Assembly (NCBI GenBank): GCA_031407985.1
Contig: JANOJB010000060.1
Coordinates: 1-64,000, forward strand
Source of the DNA: FEN-1088 sp031407985
GTDB lineage: Bacteria > Myxococcota_A > Polyangia > Fen-1088
Direction of reading: 5' to 3'
DNA: 64,000 nucleotides
Shown in pieces: positions 1 to 7,415 of the stretch. Positions within the stretch are counted from its first letter, which is position 1. Every line of letters begins with the position of its first letter. The notes beneath the pieces were generated by a model. The model was not told where the DNA came from. It searched no databases and saw only the letters and a list, made by a program, of their open reading frames with translations. Made by a program: the position numbers and the translations under genes.

Positions 1-259
1 GTGCCGGCGCGGCAGCCGGTGCCTTCGCCACGGGGGCGGGCACGGCGACTGGTGCCGGCGCGGCAACTGGTGCCTTCGCCACAGGGGCGGGCGCCGTGGC
101 CGGTGCCTTGGCCGAAGGAGCGGGGACTGGAGCAGGGATCAAGGCGGCCGGCGGCGGCGCCGCAGGGGGAGCAGGCTTCGGCTGCTGGGCCAACGCCACG
201 GCCGAGGCCCCAACAAAAAAACAGGAAACAAGCAGTGACGTCGATCTTGCCTTTTTCAT
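1..259 (-). CDS. Secreted Pro/Ala/Val-rich protein, truncated by window edge
   Basis: An open frame runs leftwards from an ATG at 259 to the window edge with no stop, so only the N-terminal 86 residues are visible. A GAGGAG ribosome-binding site lies at 268-273, 8 bases before the ATG. The first 25 or so residues form a signal peptide: Lys-Lys-x-Arg, a hydrophobic stretch, then an Ala-rich cleavage region. The rest is low complexity, with repeats of the type APVAKAPAAAPAPVA, a composition typical of periplasmic or wall-spanning linkers. The functional domain, if any, lies outside the window. A candidate -10 (TATCGT) is at 292-297. No function can be assigned. Confidence 0.7.
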   Translation of the reverse strand, partial: MKKARSTSLLVSCFFVGASAVALAQQPKPAPPAAPPPAALIPAPVPAPSAKAPATAPAPVAKAPVAAPAPVAVPAPVAKAPAAAPA

Positions 260-296
260 CGATGGGTCTCCTCGGTTTTGGGGGTGGCGGCACGAT

Positions 297-317
297 ACCT
301 CAAGGCACGCTTGAGGT
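297..317. promoter_or_regulatory. Perfect 8-bp inverted repeat in divergent intergenic region (possible operator)
   Basis: ACCTCAAG and CTTGAGGT flank a 5-base spacer between the leftward secreted-protein gene and the rightward EEP gene. On the minus strand TATCGT (292-297) could be a -10 element for the leftward gene, which would place the repeat just upstream of it in the promoter spacer. An operator role is inferred from symmetry and position only; no T-run supports a terminator. Confidence 0.35.
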
Positions 318-417
318 GTCATCCAAATCACACATCGGCGGGCGGATTTCAGTGCCTTTCCGCCTGGCGGGGCGCATCAACCGTGACAGCCCAGCGCCAT
401 GGTGATAGCTGTAGATC

Positions 418-1530
418 GTGCCGCCTGGCGTTCTGAATCGGCCGATCTTGCCCCTGGTTTTGATGCTTGGGGCGGGATCCTGCACGGGGGGCACTCAGCC
501 GCTTTCAGTCATGACGCGAAACCTGTACAGCGGCGCGGACGTGTCCACCTTGCAGTCGGCATTGACGCCCGCGGACCTGACATCCCTGGCGAGTGGATTC
601 TGGGCCGACATTGTCGAGAGTGACTTTCGGGCACGTGCGGCGATCCTTGCCGATGAAATCGTCCGCTCGAACCCGGATGTGATCGCCCTACAGGAGGTTT
701 GGCTTCTTCGGACCCAAACCCCCGGGGACTGGGTCAGCCCCACGAAATCCGACGCCACCCAAGTTTACCTGGATTTTCTCGTGGAGATTCTTGGTGCCCT
801 TGCCAACCAGGGTGCACGTTACCAAACCGCGACCATCGGCATAAACGGCGATCAGGAACTTCCCACCCTGGCCAACGATGGCACGATGGTCGATGTGCGG
901 CTGACCGATCGGAACGTGATCCTGGTCAGGGAAGGCTTGACGTTCGCGCCAGGCCCCAGCGGACGGTTCCAGACCGCGTTCAACCAGACCGTCGGGGGAA
1001 TCGCCGGCGCGACCCTGAAGTTCGAGCGAGGCTACGTGACCGCTGACGTGACTATCGCGGGAAAGACGGTACACGTGGTTGACGCTCATCTGGAGGTCGG
1101 TGGCGTCGCTGGACGCCTCCAGGAGCAGCAGACGCGCGAGTTGTTGACCGCACTCGGTAGCCAGACCGGCCCCCTGATCCTCGCGGGCGATTTCAACAGT
1201 CCGGCGGACGGATCGGGAACGGCAACCTATGGTCTACTGACCACCAAGTCCGGATCGTCATCACCGTTTCGCGACACCTGGGACTTTCGACAATTGTCCT
1301 CCCCATCCGTGCCCACGCGGCCCGTCATGGGCGCCGCGCTACCGAACGATTTCACCTGTTGCATGGATTTGAGGGCCACCGTGGCGCTGCCTTCCGAACG
1401 CATCGACCTGATCTTGTTCCGGGGCGGCGTCCTGCCGGCTGATGCGCAAATCGTGGGTACGACAAAGACACCGTCCGGGCTCTGGCCCTCGAATCACATG
1501 GGCGTGTTGGCCAGCCTCGAGATTCCCTGA
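418..1530 (+). CDS. Endonuclease/exonuclease/phosphatase (EEP) family lipoprotein
   Basis: The 370-residue product has a hydrophobic N-terminus ending in a lipobox-like LGAGSC, so it is probably an exported lipoprotein; the GTG at 418 is chosen because it includes this signal. The mature part has EEP-fold landmarks in order: MTRNLY near the start, ALQEVW with the metal-binding Glu, a VVDAHLE strand, the catalytic GDFNSP loop, and a C-terminal SNHMG matching the last catalytic His. The family covers secreted nucleases, sphingomyelinases and inositol-phosphate phosphatases. The fold is well supported but the substrate is not. The next gene starts 9 bases downstream, so the two are probably co-transcribed. 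Confidence 0.85.
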   Translation: MPPGVLNRPILPLVLMLGAGSCTGGTQPLSVMTRNLYSGADVSTLQSALTPADLTSLASGFWADIVESDFRARAAILADEIVRSNPDVIALQEVWLLRTQTPGDWVSPTKSDATQVYLDFLVEILGALANQGARYQTATIGINGDQELPTLANDGTMVDVRLTDRNVILVREGLTFAPGPSGRFQTAFNQTVGGIAGATLKFERGYVTADVTIAGKTVHVVDAHLEVGGVAGRLQEQQTRELLTALGSQTGPLILAGDFNSPADGSGTATYGLLTTKSGSSSPFRDTWDFRQLSSPSVPTRPVMGAALPNDFTCCMDLRATVALPSERIDLILFRGGVLPADAQIVGTTKTPSGLWPSNHMGVLASLEIP

Positions 1531-1539
1531 GTCCGCGGG

Positions 1540-2301
1540 ATGACCGTTGGCGACGAACAGGATCCGCCTCATCGCACAGACGAGGTGCCTACCCAGGACG
1601 CCGTGCGCACCGGCCGGCGCCCGCGCTCCATCGTCCCGTGGCTGCCAGAACTGGCCCGCTTCGTCCTGGGCGGTACCCTGGCATTCGCGGCGGTCACGAT
1701 CGCGGCTAACGTGCTCGTCCGCCGTGTCGCGCGGCCGTTTCTGCACGCGGACGCGTCCGAGATCAGTGCCCCCATCGCGATTGTTCCGGGTGCGTCTGTC
1801 CACAGGGACGGCACGCCGTCGCCGCAGCTCGAGGACCGGTTGGCGGCCGCGCTGGCCCTGGTTCGGGCGGGCCGGGTCGATCGAATTCTGGTATCGGGCG
1901 CGCGCGACGGCGCCTACGACGAAGCCGGCCCCATGCGGCGCTGGCTCACCCAGCGGGGCGTGCCGGCGTCGATGGTTCTGCACGATCACGCCGGGTTTAG
2001 GACCCTGGACACGATGAAACGCGCCGCGGATGTCTTCGCCGTTCGGCGGGCCGTGATCTGCACGCAGTCGTTCCACCTTCCGCGGGCGGTTTTCCTGGCA
2101 CGCCGGGCGGGCATCGACGCCGTCGGTCTGGCGGCCGACGCCGGGGCGCCTAGCCGATCCCGCGGCGACACCTTGCGCGAATCGCTGGCGAACTTGATGG
2201 CGGTTATCGACAGCTACGTGATCAATCGGCAGCCGCGGGAACAGGGCGTCCCGGTTTCCGTTGTCCGAATCGATTGTGGGGCTGAACAACAATCCGTGTG
2301 A
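1540..2301 (+). CDS. SanA/YdcF/ElyC-family (DUF218) membrane-anchored protein
   Basis: This 253-residue protein has a cytoplasmic Arg-rich tail, one transmembrane segment around residues 38-60, and a DUF218 domain on the outer side. Family signatures are IVPGASVHRDG, QLEDRLAAAL, ILVSGARDG and the SanA-like CTQSFHLPRAVFLARR. SanA and ElyC proteins influence cell-envelope integrity and polyprenyl-linked intermediates; the biochemical reaction is not settled for most members. The gene lies just behind the EEP lipoprotein and overlaps the possible upstream extension of the DTW gene. Confidence 0.85.
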   Translation: MTVGDEQDPPHRTDEVPTQDAVRTGRRPRSIVPWLPELARFVLGGTLAFAAVTIAANVLVRRVARPFLHADASEISAPIAIVPGASVHRDGTPSPQLEDRLAAALALVRAGRVDRILVSGARDGAYDEAGPMRRWLTQRGVPASMVLHDHAGFRTLDTMKRAADVFAVRRAVICTQSFHLPRAVFLARRAGIDAVGLAADAGAPSRSRGDTLRESLANLMAVIDSYVINRQPREQGVPVSVVRIDCGAEQQSV

Positions 2302-2323
2302 CAGGCTCCCGACCGTCTTCCAA

Positions 2324-3028
2324 ATGCGAAATCCCCACAATCGGATGATCGATGGTCTTGCGGCCCACCGCTGCGCGGGCTGCCGCATGATCGTCGCCGA
2401 ATGCTTGTGCGATCTGATTCCACGCGTGGAGACGCGAACGCGGGTGGTGGTGGTGCTGCATCAGTTCGAGGATCAGAAACCCAGCAACACCGGACGATTG
2501 GCGGCGCGTTGCTTGCCGAACAGCGCGGTTGTGATTCGGGGCGGCTTTGAACACGCGACGGAGGTTCCCGTCTGGGAAGAGCACGGCGATCCGGTGTTGC
2601 TGTTTCCCCATCCCGATGCGCGCCCGCTGGCGGACTGGCGCGACAACCCCCGACCAGTGACCCTGATCGTGCCGGACGGAACCTGGAGGCAGGCGCAGCG
2701 CGTGCGCCGACGGATCGCGGGTCTCGGGACCGTTCCTTGCGCCGTCGTCGCCCGCGACGCGCCATCGGCGTATCGTCTGCGGCGAACACCCGATCCCAGG
2801 CGTCTGTCCACCATGGAGGCGATCGCCGAGAGCTTGGCCATTCTGGAAGGCCTCAACGGTCCCTCCACCCGTGATGCCTTGCTCCAGATCTTTGAAGTTA
2901 TGGTTGAACGATCGTTGCGCGTGCGAGCGCCGGCCGCCCGCCCGCGCACCCCCGGGGGGTCGGAATCAGGCGACGTGGATCTCGGGATCGAGCACCCGGG
3001 ACAACACCTGGGCACGCTCCGCGACTGA
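2324..3028 (+). CDS. DTW-domain tRNA-uridine aminocarboxypropyltransferase
   Basis: The protein has an N-terminal zinc-type motif CAGC...ECLC, the conserved HQFEDQKPSNTG region, and the defining DGTW sequence in IVPDGTWRQA, followed by LSTMEAI. DTW enzymes (TapT/DTWD2) transfer the 3-amino-3-carboxypropyl group of S-adenosylmethionine to uridine in tRNA, giving acp3U. I place the start at ATG 2324. The frame is open upstream to 2261, but that would overlap the preceding gene and adds nothing conserved. The 3' end overlaps the convergent PilZ gene by 63 bp. The last 30 or so residues are Pro/Arg-rich and not family-like. Confidence 0.85.
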   Translation: MRNPHNRMIDGLAAHRCAGCRMIVAECLCDLIPRVETRTRVVVVLHQFEDQKPSNTGRLAARCLPNSAVVIRGGFEHATEVPVWEEHGDPVLLFPHPDARPLADWRDNPRPVTLIVPDGTWRQAQRVRRRIAGLGTVPCAVVARDAPSAYRLRRTPDPRRLSTMEAIAESLAILEGLNGPSTRDALLQIFEVMVERSLRVRAPAARPRTPGGSESGDVDLGIEHPGQHLGTLRD

Positions 3029-3337
3029 GGCCGCCGCCAGTTCGTCAACGAACTTCTGCAACTCGGGATTCACGGCACCGAACTCGACCCCAAATCCGTC
3101 CGTGCCCTGCCCGCGCACGACGCGGCCCGTCGCGTTGCAGATCGAACGCGGCAGCACCACGAAGTCCATGGTCACCCGTCCCTCGTTTCTGATCCCGGAC
3201 GGTGCCGTGAAGAAGCATCCCCCCCCGGAAATATCACGCAGCTGCCCCTGCAGCGTTTCCGACCCCTCGGCCAGAACCAGGGTGAATGGAAGGTTCAACG
3301 GGAGTCGGGGATATTGTCGGCGTTCCGCGCTGGGCAT
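2966..3337 (-). CDS. PilZ-domain protein (c-di-GMP binding)
   Basis: A 123-residue single-domain PilZ protein. The N-terminus has the c-di-GMP-binding Arg pattern (ERRQYPRLPL) and, after about 30 residues, the second motif DISGGGCFF. The remainder matches the PilZ beta-barrel with a C-terminal helix. PilZ proteins bind cyclic di-GMP and adjust motility, adhesion or envelope outputs through partners. It is convergent with the DTW gene and divergent from the DNA ligase gene, with 27 bp between start codons. A TACACT element ends 10 bases before the ATG. Confidence 0.88.
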   Translation of the reverse strand: MPSAERRQYPRLPLNLPFTLVLAEGSETLQGQLRDISGGGCFFTAPSGIRNEGRVTMDFVVLPRSICNATGRVVRGQGTDGFGVEFGAVNPELQKFVDELAAASVAERAQVLSRVLDPEIHVA

Positions 3338-3347
3338 CGATTTTGCC

Positions 3348-3353
3348 AGTGTA
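3348..3353 (-). promoter_or_regulatory. Candidate -10 element (TACACT) of the PilZ gene
   Basis: TACACT on the minus strand ends 10 bases before the PilZ ATG. The whole divergent intergenic region is only 27 bp, so the transcript would be leaderless or nearly so. There is no clear -35. Confidence 0.4.
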
Positions 3354-3364
3354 CGCGGAGTCAG

Positions 3365-4402
3365 ATGCTCATGCTATTCACAGGATCAATGGTCCCGAAC
3401 GCGCGGTTCCAACCGCAATTGGCCACCCCCGCCCGGGAGCCGCCCGCCGGCGACGATTGGCTGCACGAAATCAAGCTGGACGGGTACCGGATTGGCTGCC
3501 AGATCGCGGCGGGCAAAGCGTCATTTCTGTCGCGGCAAGGCCACGACTGGTCGGCGAAGTTCCCAGAGATTCGTGCCGCCATGACGCAGCTTGGTATCGA
3601 GGAATCGTTCCTGGACGGTGAAATCGCCGTCGTGTTGCCCAACGGCCGGACCAGCTTCGGAGCCCTTCAGCAGATGCTGGCCGGTGGACCGCGCGCCGGG
3701 CTGGTCTATTTCTTGTTCGATCTGCTGCGGCTTGACGGAGAGGACGTGGCAGCGCTTCCGATCGAGGAACGTAAGAAGCGTCTCGCCGGTCTGCTGAAGC
3801 GCGCGCCGTTGGACCTGCCCTTGCGGTACGTGGACGATGTTCGGGGCAACGGGCCCGCGGTCTTCGCCGAGGCATGCAAAATGGGCCTGGAGGGAATCGT
3901 ATCGAAACGCCTAGGTCTGCCCTACCGGCCCGGCCGATCGCCCGGATGGTTGAAGACCAAGGGATCGCTTCGTCAGGAATTCGTGATCGGCGGCTTCACG
4001 GGACGGGCCGGCGGCTCCAGGGCCAAGGGGCAAGGCACGGGACAGGGGCCAGCCAAGGAACGTGGCCAGGAGATCGGCGCTCTGCTGTGTGGGACCTACG
4101 CGCAAGATGGACGGCTGGTCTTCGCCGGCAAAGTCGGTACGGGGTTCTCGGCGCGACAGGCGGAGGAACTGCGATCGAACTTGGAGGAGCTGACCGCCAC
4201 GGACTGCCCGTTCACGCCACCGCCAGACGCGTTTTCCAGCCGGGGTGCGCGCTGGATCCGCCCTGTCTTGGTCGCCGAAATCGCCTTCGCGGGTTGGACC
4301 GACGACGGCAAGATCCGTCATGCGTCGTTCGTGGGACGACGGACCGACAAGGCAGCCCGCACCATCACTCGCGAACACCACTCACTGGCGGCGCCGAAAT
4401 AA
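3365..4402 (+). CDS. Stand-alone ATP-dependent DNA ligase (LigD ligase-domain type)
   Basis: The protein contains only the ligase module of bacterial NHEJ ligase D: adenylation motif I KLDGYR (Lys37 the predicted AMP-accepting nucleophile), the FLDGEI motif, YFLFDLL, EGIVSKR and WLKTK, followed by an OB-fold. At about 345 residues it lacks the polymerase and phosphoesterase domains of full LigD, and no Ku gene is in the window. It seals nicks using ATP. The start could be ATG 3365 or 3371; GGAG at 3357-3360 fits 3371 slightly better. A Gly/Lys-rich insert (about residues 218-240) splits the OB region. Confidence 0.85.
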   Translation: MLMLFTGSMVPNARFQPQLATPAREPPAGDDWLHEIKLDGYRIGCQIAAGKASFLSRQGHDWSAKFPEIRAAMTQLGIEESFLDGEIAVVLPNGRTSFGALQQMLAGGPRAGLVYFLFDLLRLDGEDVAALPIEERKKRLAGLLKRAPLDLPLRYVDDVRGNGPAVFAEACKMGLEGIVSKRLGLPYRPGRSPGWLKTKGSLRQEFVIGGFTGRAGGSRAKGQGTGQGPAKERGQEIGALLCGTYAQDGRLVFAGKVGTGFSARQAEELRSNLEELTATDCPFTPPPDAFSSRGARWIRPVLVAEIAFAGWTDDGKIRHASFVGRRTDKAARTITREHHSLAAPK

Positions 4403-4415
4403 CCGTCGCGCCCAA

Positions 4416-5060
4416 TCAAACGCCGAGGTGAATAGCCAGCGTCCCGAATCCGCCCATTTGCCAGCCGCTCGAGGAATCCTGCTGCCCGTTGATCTCGGCG
4501 TTGGCTCCAAACAGGTAGTGGTAGCCGCCCTGAATCTCGGCCCCTATTCCAATGACCGGACCGAACATCCGTTCGACCGCGAACCGGCCCATGATCAGCA
4601 GCCCCTTGCCCGCCAGTTGATCGTTGGTCAGTGGCGGCTTCACGGGCACCAGCGTTCCCAGACCGAAACCGGCCGCCAGGCCCGGCCGAACGACCACCTT
4701 GGGAGGCAGCGTCTTGCCCTGTTTGTCCTTCCCGCCGTGGACGACGGGAATCTCGATGGACGGACCAACCAGCGCGGAAAGCAGCGTGCCCCGATAACCA
4801 TCGGGACTGACCATCTGCAGGAATCGAATCGACAGGTCCAGCACCAGTAAACGCGCGCCGACTTCCGCGCCGAAACCGGCCCCCTGGGTCTGATAGAACA
4901 AATCCTGATTTCCGCCGCTGCCCCGGCCGATCATGCCTCCGCCCAGGATCGCTCCGTGCAGGTCGATCAGTTTCCCCTGCGCGCGTGCTTTGTCGGCCGC
5001 ACCGGCCAGGAGAACGGACGCCACAAGACAAAGGCCCAGCAACTTCGTCGCGATTTTCAT
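4416..5060 (-). CDS. Secreted outer-membrane beta-barrel-like protein
   Basis: The 214-residue protein starts with a clear Sec signal peptide (MKIATK, hydrophobic core, AGAADKARAQ). The mature part consists of Gly-rich, alternating hydrophobic stretches such as GAEVGARLLVLDLSIRF and GIGAEIQGGYHYLFG, ending in an aromatic/hydrophobic strand typical of small outer-membrane barrels. I do not recognise a named family. Its ATG overlaps the stop of the upstream glutaredoxin-like gene (ATGA), so the two are probably translationally coupled. Confidence 0.65.
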   Translation of the reverse strand: MKIATKLLGLCLVASVLLAGAADKARAQGKLIDLHGAILGGGMIGRGSGGNQDLFYQTQGAGFGAEVGARLLVLDLSIRFLQMVSPDGYRGTLLSALVGPSIEIPVVHGGKDKQGKTLPPKVVVRPGLAAGFGLGTLVPVKPPLTNDQLAGKGLLIMGRFAVERMFGPVIGIGAEIQGGYHYLFGANAEINGQQDSSSGWQMGGFGTLAIHLGV

Positions 5061-5821
5061 GTCGGATCTCCCAGCAGAGCTTCGACGCGCGCGCGATCGA
5101 ACCCCAGCAACAAACGGCCCCGTACGTCCAGCACCGGTACCCGGTCGGTCGAAATGCCCATCTTGGCCCCCTTTTCCTGTAGTTCCCGCGCGGCCGCGGA
5201 ATCCTGTTCGATGTCCTTGTCTGCAAACGGAATCTTTCGCTCGGAAAAATACTGTCGCGCCGCCCGGCAAGCGCCGCACCACGATGTCCCGTAGATCGTC
5301 ACCACGGGTTTTCCCGGGGCCGACACGAACGCTCCCGCATCCGGGGAACCTGCGTGCGCCTGACTGGGGGGCCCCGCACCCTGACCTGAGCGGGGCGAGG
5401 AAGCACCCGGAGGGAGTTGAGCGATCGCGGCGGTCTCGAAGGCCTCCCGGGGAAGCGGTCTTCCGGCAGCCTTTCCAGAGGTCAACAGTTCATTGACGTT
5501 CGTCGTGTAAACACTGGTCGCATCCTTGGCCTTTGTTTGCCCGGGATCGATCACGCGAACCATCTTTCGCGACGGCTCGGGAATGATGTCCGGTTTGTCG
5601 GTGGTGGCGAACGTCCCCGTCGGCTCGACATAGGTGAACAGAAACCGGCCGTCTTTGAGCACCTGTAATTCCGCCGGCGGCGGCTCGATGGCGGGCGTGG
5701 CCGGCGCCGACCGCCGGCACCCTGACAACGCGCCCGTTCCCCCAACGCAAAGGCCCAACGACATCGCGACACCCGTCGCGATGGCAAGATACGAGGTACG
5801 CGAAGCCGCCATCATGACCAC
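5057..5821 (-). CDS. Lipoprotein with glutaredoxin/thioredoxin-like domain
   Basis: The N-terminus carries a signal with a lipobox-like ALSGC, followed by a low-complexity Ala/Pro spacer. The C-terminal 80 residues are a glutaredoxin-type fold: VTIYGTSWCGACRAARQYF contains the redox pair CGAC, followed by DKDIEQD, a cis-Pro region RVPVLDV, and GFDRARVEALL. This predicts an envelope-tethered thiol-disulfide or glutathione-dependent reductase. Residues 50-90 include a strand-rich segment (FLFTYVEPTGTFATTD) resembling DUF4124-like modules; this part is uncertain. It is the first gene of a coupled pair with the barrel-like protein. Confidence 0.75.
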   Translation of the reverse strand: MVMMAASRTSYLAIATGVAMSLGLCVGGTGALSGCRRSAPATPAIEPPPAELQVLKDGRFLFTYVEPTGTFATTDKPDIIPEPSRKMVRVIDPGQTKAKDATSVYTTNVNELLTSGKAAGRPLPREAFETAAIAQLPPGASSPRSGQGAGPPSQAHAGSPDAGAFVSAPGKPVVTIYGTSWCGACRAARQYFSERKIPFADKDIEQDSAAARELQEKGAKMGISTDRVPVLDVRGRLLLGFDRARVEALLGDPT

Positions 5822-5878
5822 CAGTCTAATCGCCGCGCCCGCGTTCGCCAGCGACGCCTGGCACGATCGGGGTCAATC

Positions 5879-6337
5879 TCAGTTCACGGAAACCAGAGCC
5901 GATCCATCGCGGCCACAGACCATCGCTACGGCGTCGTATCGTCGCGAGCAACTGGGGCATATCTTGCCGGGGTTCGCCGGGGGATTCACGGCCGAATCCC
6001 CGGGAGCCGCAGCCGTCAGGTGCGTGTCCAGCGTCAGCACCCTGGCGTCGTACGGACAGAACCGCAGGCCGGGCGCGTACTGCCTACGACAGGTCGGGCA
6101 CAACATGAAGGCACCCGGTGGTGGGGGTGGCGTCGCCCCCTTCACCGTAGGGGTCTCACCTGTGTGGTGGGCGATCGCCGGTTTATCCGGCGGTGGCGAA
6201 CCCGGACTAGGACCTCCATGCGTCTGATCGGTTCCTCTGGCCCGTGGACCGCGCCACCGGGGTGCGACCAGAACCACCACCAAGGTCAACGCGAGGGCCG
6301 CAACCGCCATGAACAAGATGATTTGCTCGACCTGCAT
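5879..6337 (-). CDS. Membrane-anchored double zinc-ribbon protein
   Basis: A 152-residue protein with one N-terminal transmembrane helix (about residues 5-28), a Pro-rich linker (GATPPPPPGAF), and two zinc-ribbon half-motifs, CPTC...CPYD and CPSC...CGRDG. Similar ribbons occur at the N-terminus of the kinase (15341) and the double-FHA protein (13139) in this window. With the ribbons on the cytoplasmic or outer side of a single helix it looks like a scaffold rather than an enzyme. A 13-bp tandem repeat lies directly upstream. The function is unknown. Confidence 0.7.
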   Translation of the reverse strand: MQVEQIILFMAVAALALTLVVVLVAPRWRGPRARGTDQTHGGPSPGSPPPDKPAIAHHTGETPTVKGATPPPPPGAFMLCPTCRRQYAPGLRFCPYDARVLTLDTHLTAAAPGDSAVNPPANPGKICPSCSRRYDAVAMVCGRDGSALVSVN

Positions 6338-6371
6338 CTGGTCAGTTCTCGCTTGGGTCTTCCTGGCAACC

Positions 6372-6483
6372 CTTCTTGGTAGCTCTTCTTGGTAGCTCTT
6401 CTTGCTAACTCTTCTTGCTAACTCTTCTTGGTAACTCTTTTTGGTAACTCTTTTTGGTAACTCTTTTTGCTAACTCTTTTTGC
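6372..6483. repeat. Tandem repeat: 8 full 13-bp units plus a partial ninth
   Basis: Units of CTTCTTGGTAGCT type run head to tail from 6372, with a partial last unit ending at 6483. Base changes are ordered: AGCT becomes AACT after the second unit, CTTCTT becomes CTTTTT after the fifth, and GG alternates with GC. The array sits between two minus-strand genes and its last units contain the stop codon and final codons of the upstream gene (6470-7093). It has no spacers, so it is not CRISPR. Confidence 0.9.
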
Positions 6484-7093
6484 GCTTCCGCTTCGCTTCG
6501 TTGAACGGTACGGATTTTGGCGCACCCAACTTCTGGACGGCCTGATCGACGGCCTGTTTCACCGCGTCCTTGATGGCGTCCCTGGTCATGGCCTCGGCCT
6601 CGGTGTCGAGGCGGCTTTCCGGGACCTCTGCTTCCACGCTGGCTTCGCCGTCCCCGCCAAACGAAATCTTCTCCCCCGGAAGCGTCGTTCCCAGTACCGA
6701 AAGCTTCACGTTCACGGACAGACGTTTCAACCGGGAGCCGGGGTTGGGTTCCTTCACCTCTTTCTTGAGCTGGGTGATCTTCACGACGACGTCAAAACCA
6801 GCGAGATTTCGTTTCTTCAGCTCGCTCAGGACCATCTCACGGTTCTTCGCGCCTCCCAGGTCCGACGCCCATTCAGGACGCGAGGCCAGTTCTTCCCGAA
6901 CCGCATCGCCGGTGAAGCTGCGAATATCGCCATTCAGCGGAAGCCGGGACTCAACCTCGTGTAATTCAAAATAGTACTTGGCTCCTGCCGCCAGCGCCGA
7001 CGGCGCCGCCAGTACCAGCGAAAGCGTCGCGACCGACAAAAGTCCACGGAAGGTGAATTTCGCGATTCCGCTTCGGATTGACTGGTCTCCCAT
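6470..7093 (-). CDS. Secreted protein of unknown function
   Basis: The 207-residue product has a signal peptide (hydrophobic LLSVATLSLVLAAPSALAA) and a mature region of about 170 residues with beta-strand character (VKLSVLGTTLPGEKISFGGDG) and a helical part rich in Asp/Ala (AMTRDAIKDAVKQAVDQAVQKL). The tail is very basic (EAKRKRKKS) and its last codons lie in the 13-bp repeat. I recognise no family. A TATACA element 9 bases before the ATG suggests a short-leader or leaderless transcript. Confidence 0.6.
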   Translation of the reverse strand: MGDQSIRSGIAKFTFRGLLSVATLSLVLAAPSALAAGAKYYFELHEVESRLPLNGDIRSFTGDAVREELASRPEWASDLGGAKNREMVLSELKKRNLAGFDVVVKITQLKKEVKEPNPGSRLKRLSVNVKLSVLGTTLPGEKISFGGDGEASVEAEVPESRLDTEAEAMTRDAIKDAVKQAVDQAVQKLGAPKSVPFNEAKRKRKKS

Positions 7094-7102
7094 GCCGGCG
7101 AT

Positions 7103-7110
7103 TGTATACT
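7103..7110. promoter_or_regulatory. Overlapping divergent -10 elements around GTATAC
   Basis: The 24-bp gap between divergent genes holds TGTATACT. Read rightwards, TATACT (7105-7110) ends 7 bases before the GTG at 7118. Read leftwards, TATACA (7108-7103) ends 9 bases before the ATG at 7093. One palindromic core could thus serve both directions, and both transcripts would be leaderless or nearly so. No good -35 is visible. Confidence 0.45.
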
Positions 7111-7117
7111 GCCGCGC

Positions 7118-7375
7118 GTGCCGGTTCGAACCAGCGCCGTGGTTGCCATCGGTCTTGGATTGATGACATTGATTGGCGTGGGAACAATCTTCGGAGAATC
7201 GATCGTCGCGCTGGTTGCGCCTCCGCCGATCGAGACGGTGTCATCGGCCGCTGACAAGGGGACCGGCAAGGCCTCTCCTCCGGCCGCGACATCGGTGAGC
7301 ACGACTGCCCCCGGGGTACCCCGCCGGGCAGATCGGGACGGCGGGAGCAACGCGGCCCCCGACGGCAGTTCTTGA
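7118..7375 (+). CDS. Small single-helix membrane or exported protein
   Basis: An 85-residue ORF starting with GTG. Residues 6-35 form a strong hydrophobic helix (VVAIGLGLMTLIGVGTIFG), followed by a Thr/Ser/Pro/Ala-rich tail with no recognisable fold. It lies 40 bp upstream of the FHA-ATPase gene on the same strand, with a promoter-like TATACT before it, so it may be the first gene of that transcript. There is no homology-type evidence; support is the position, the signal-like helix and the spacing. Confidence 0.5.
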   Translation: MPVRTSAVVAIGLGLMTLIGVGTIFGESIVALVAPPPIETVSSAADKGTGKASPPAATSVSTTAPGVPRRADRDGGSNAAPDGSS

Positions 7376-7415
7376 CCGGGATGCACAGCCTGACCTACCG
7401 TCTGACCGAGGTGCC

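Noticed and set aside
1339..2388. 349-residue minus-strand open frame
   Set aside because: Antisense to the EEP and SanA/YdcF genes, Arg/Pro-rich shadow composition, no motif.
4318..5226. 302-residue minus-strand open frame
   Set aside because: Out-of-frame shadow of the barrel-like and glutaredoxin-like genes; the real frame has signal peptide and fold motifs.
6372..6483. CRISPR array
   Set aside because: 13-bp units are contiguous without spacers; it is a simple tandem repeat.
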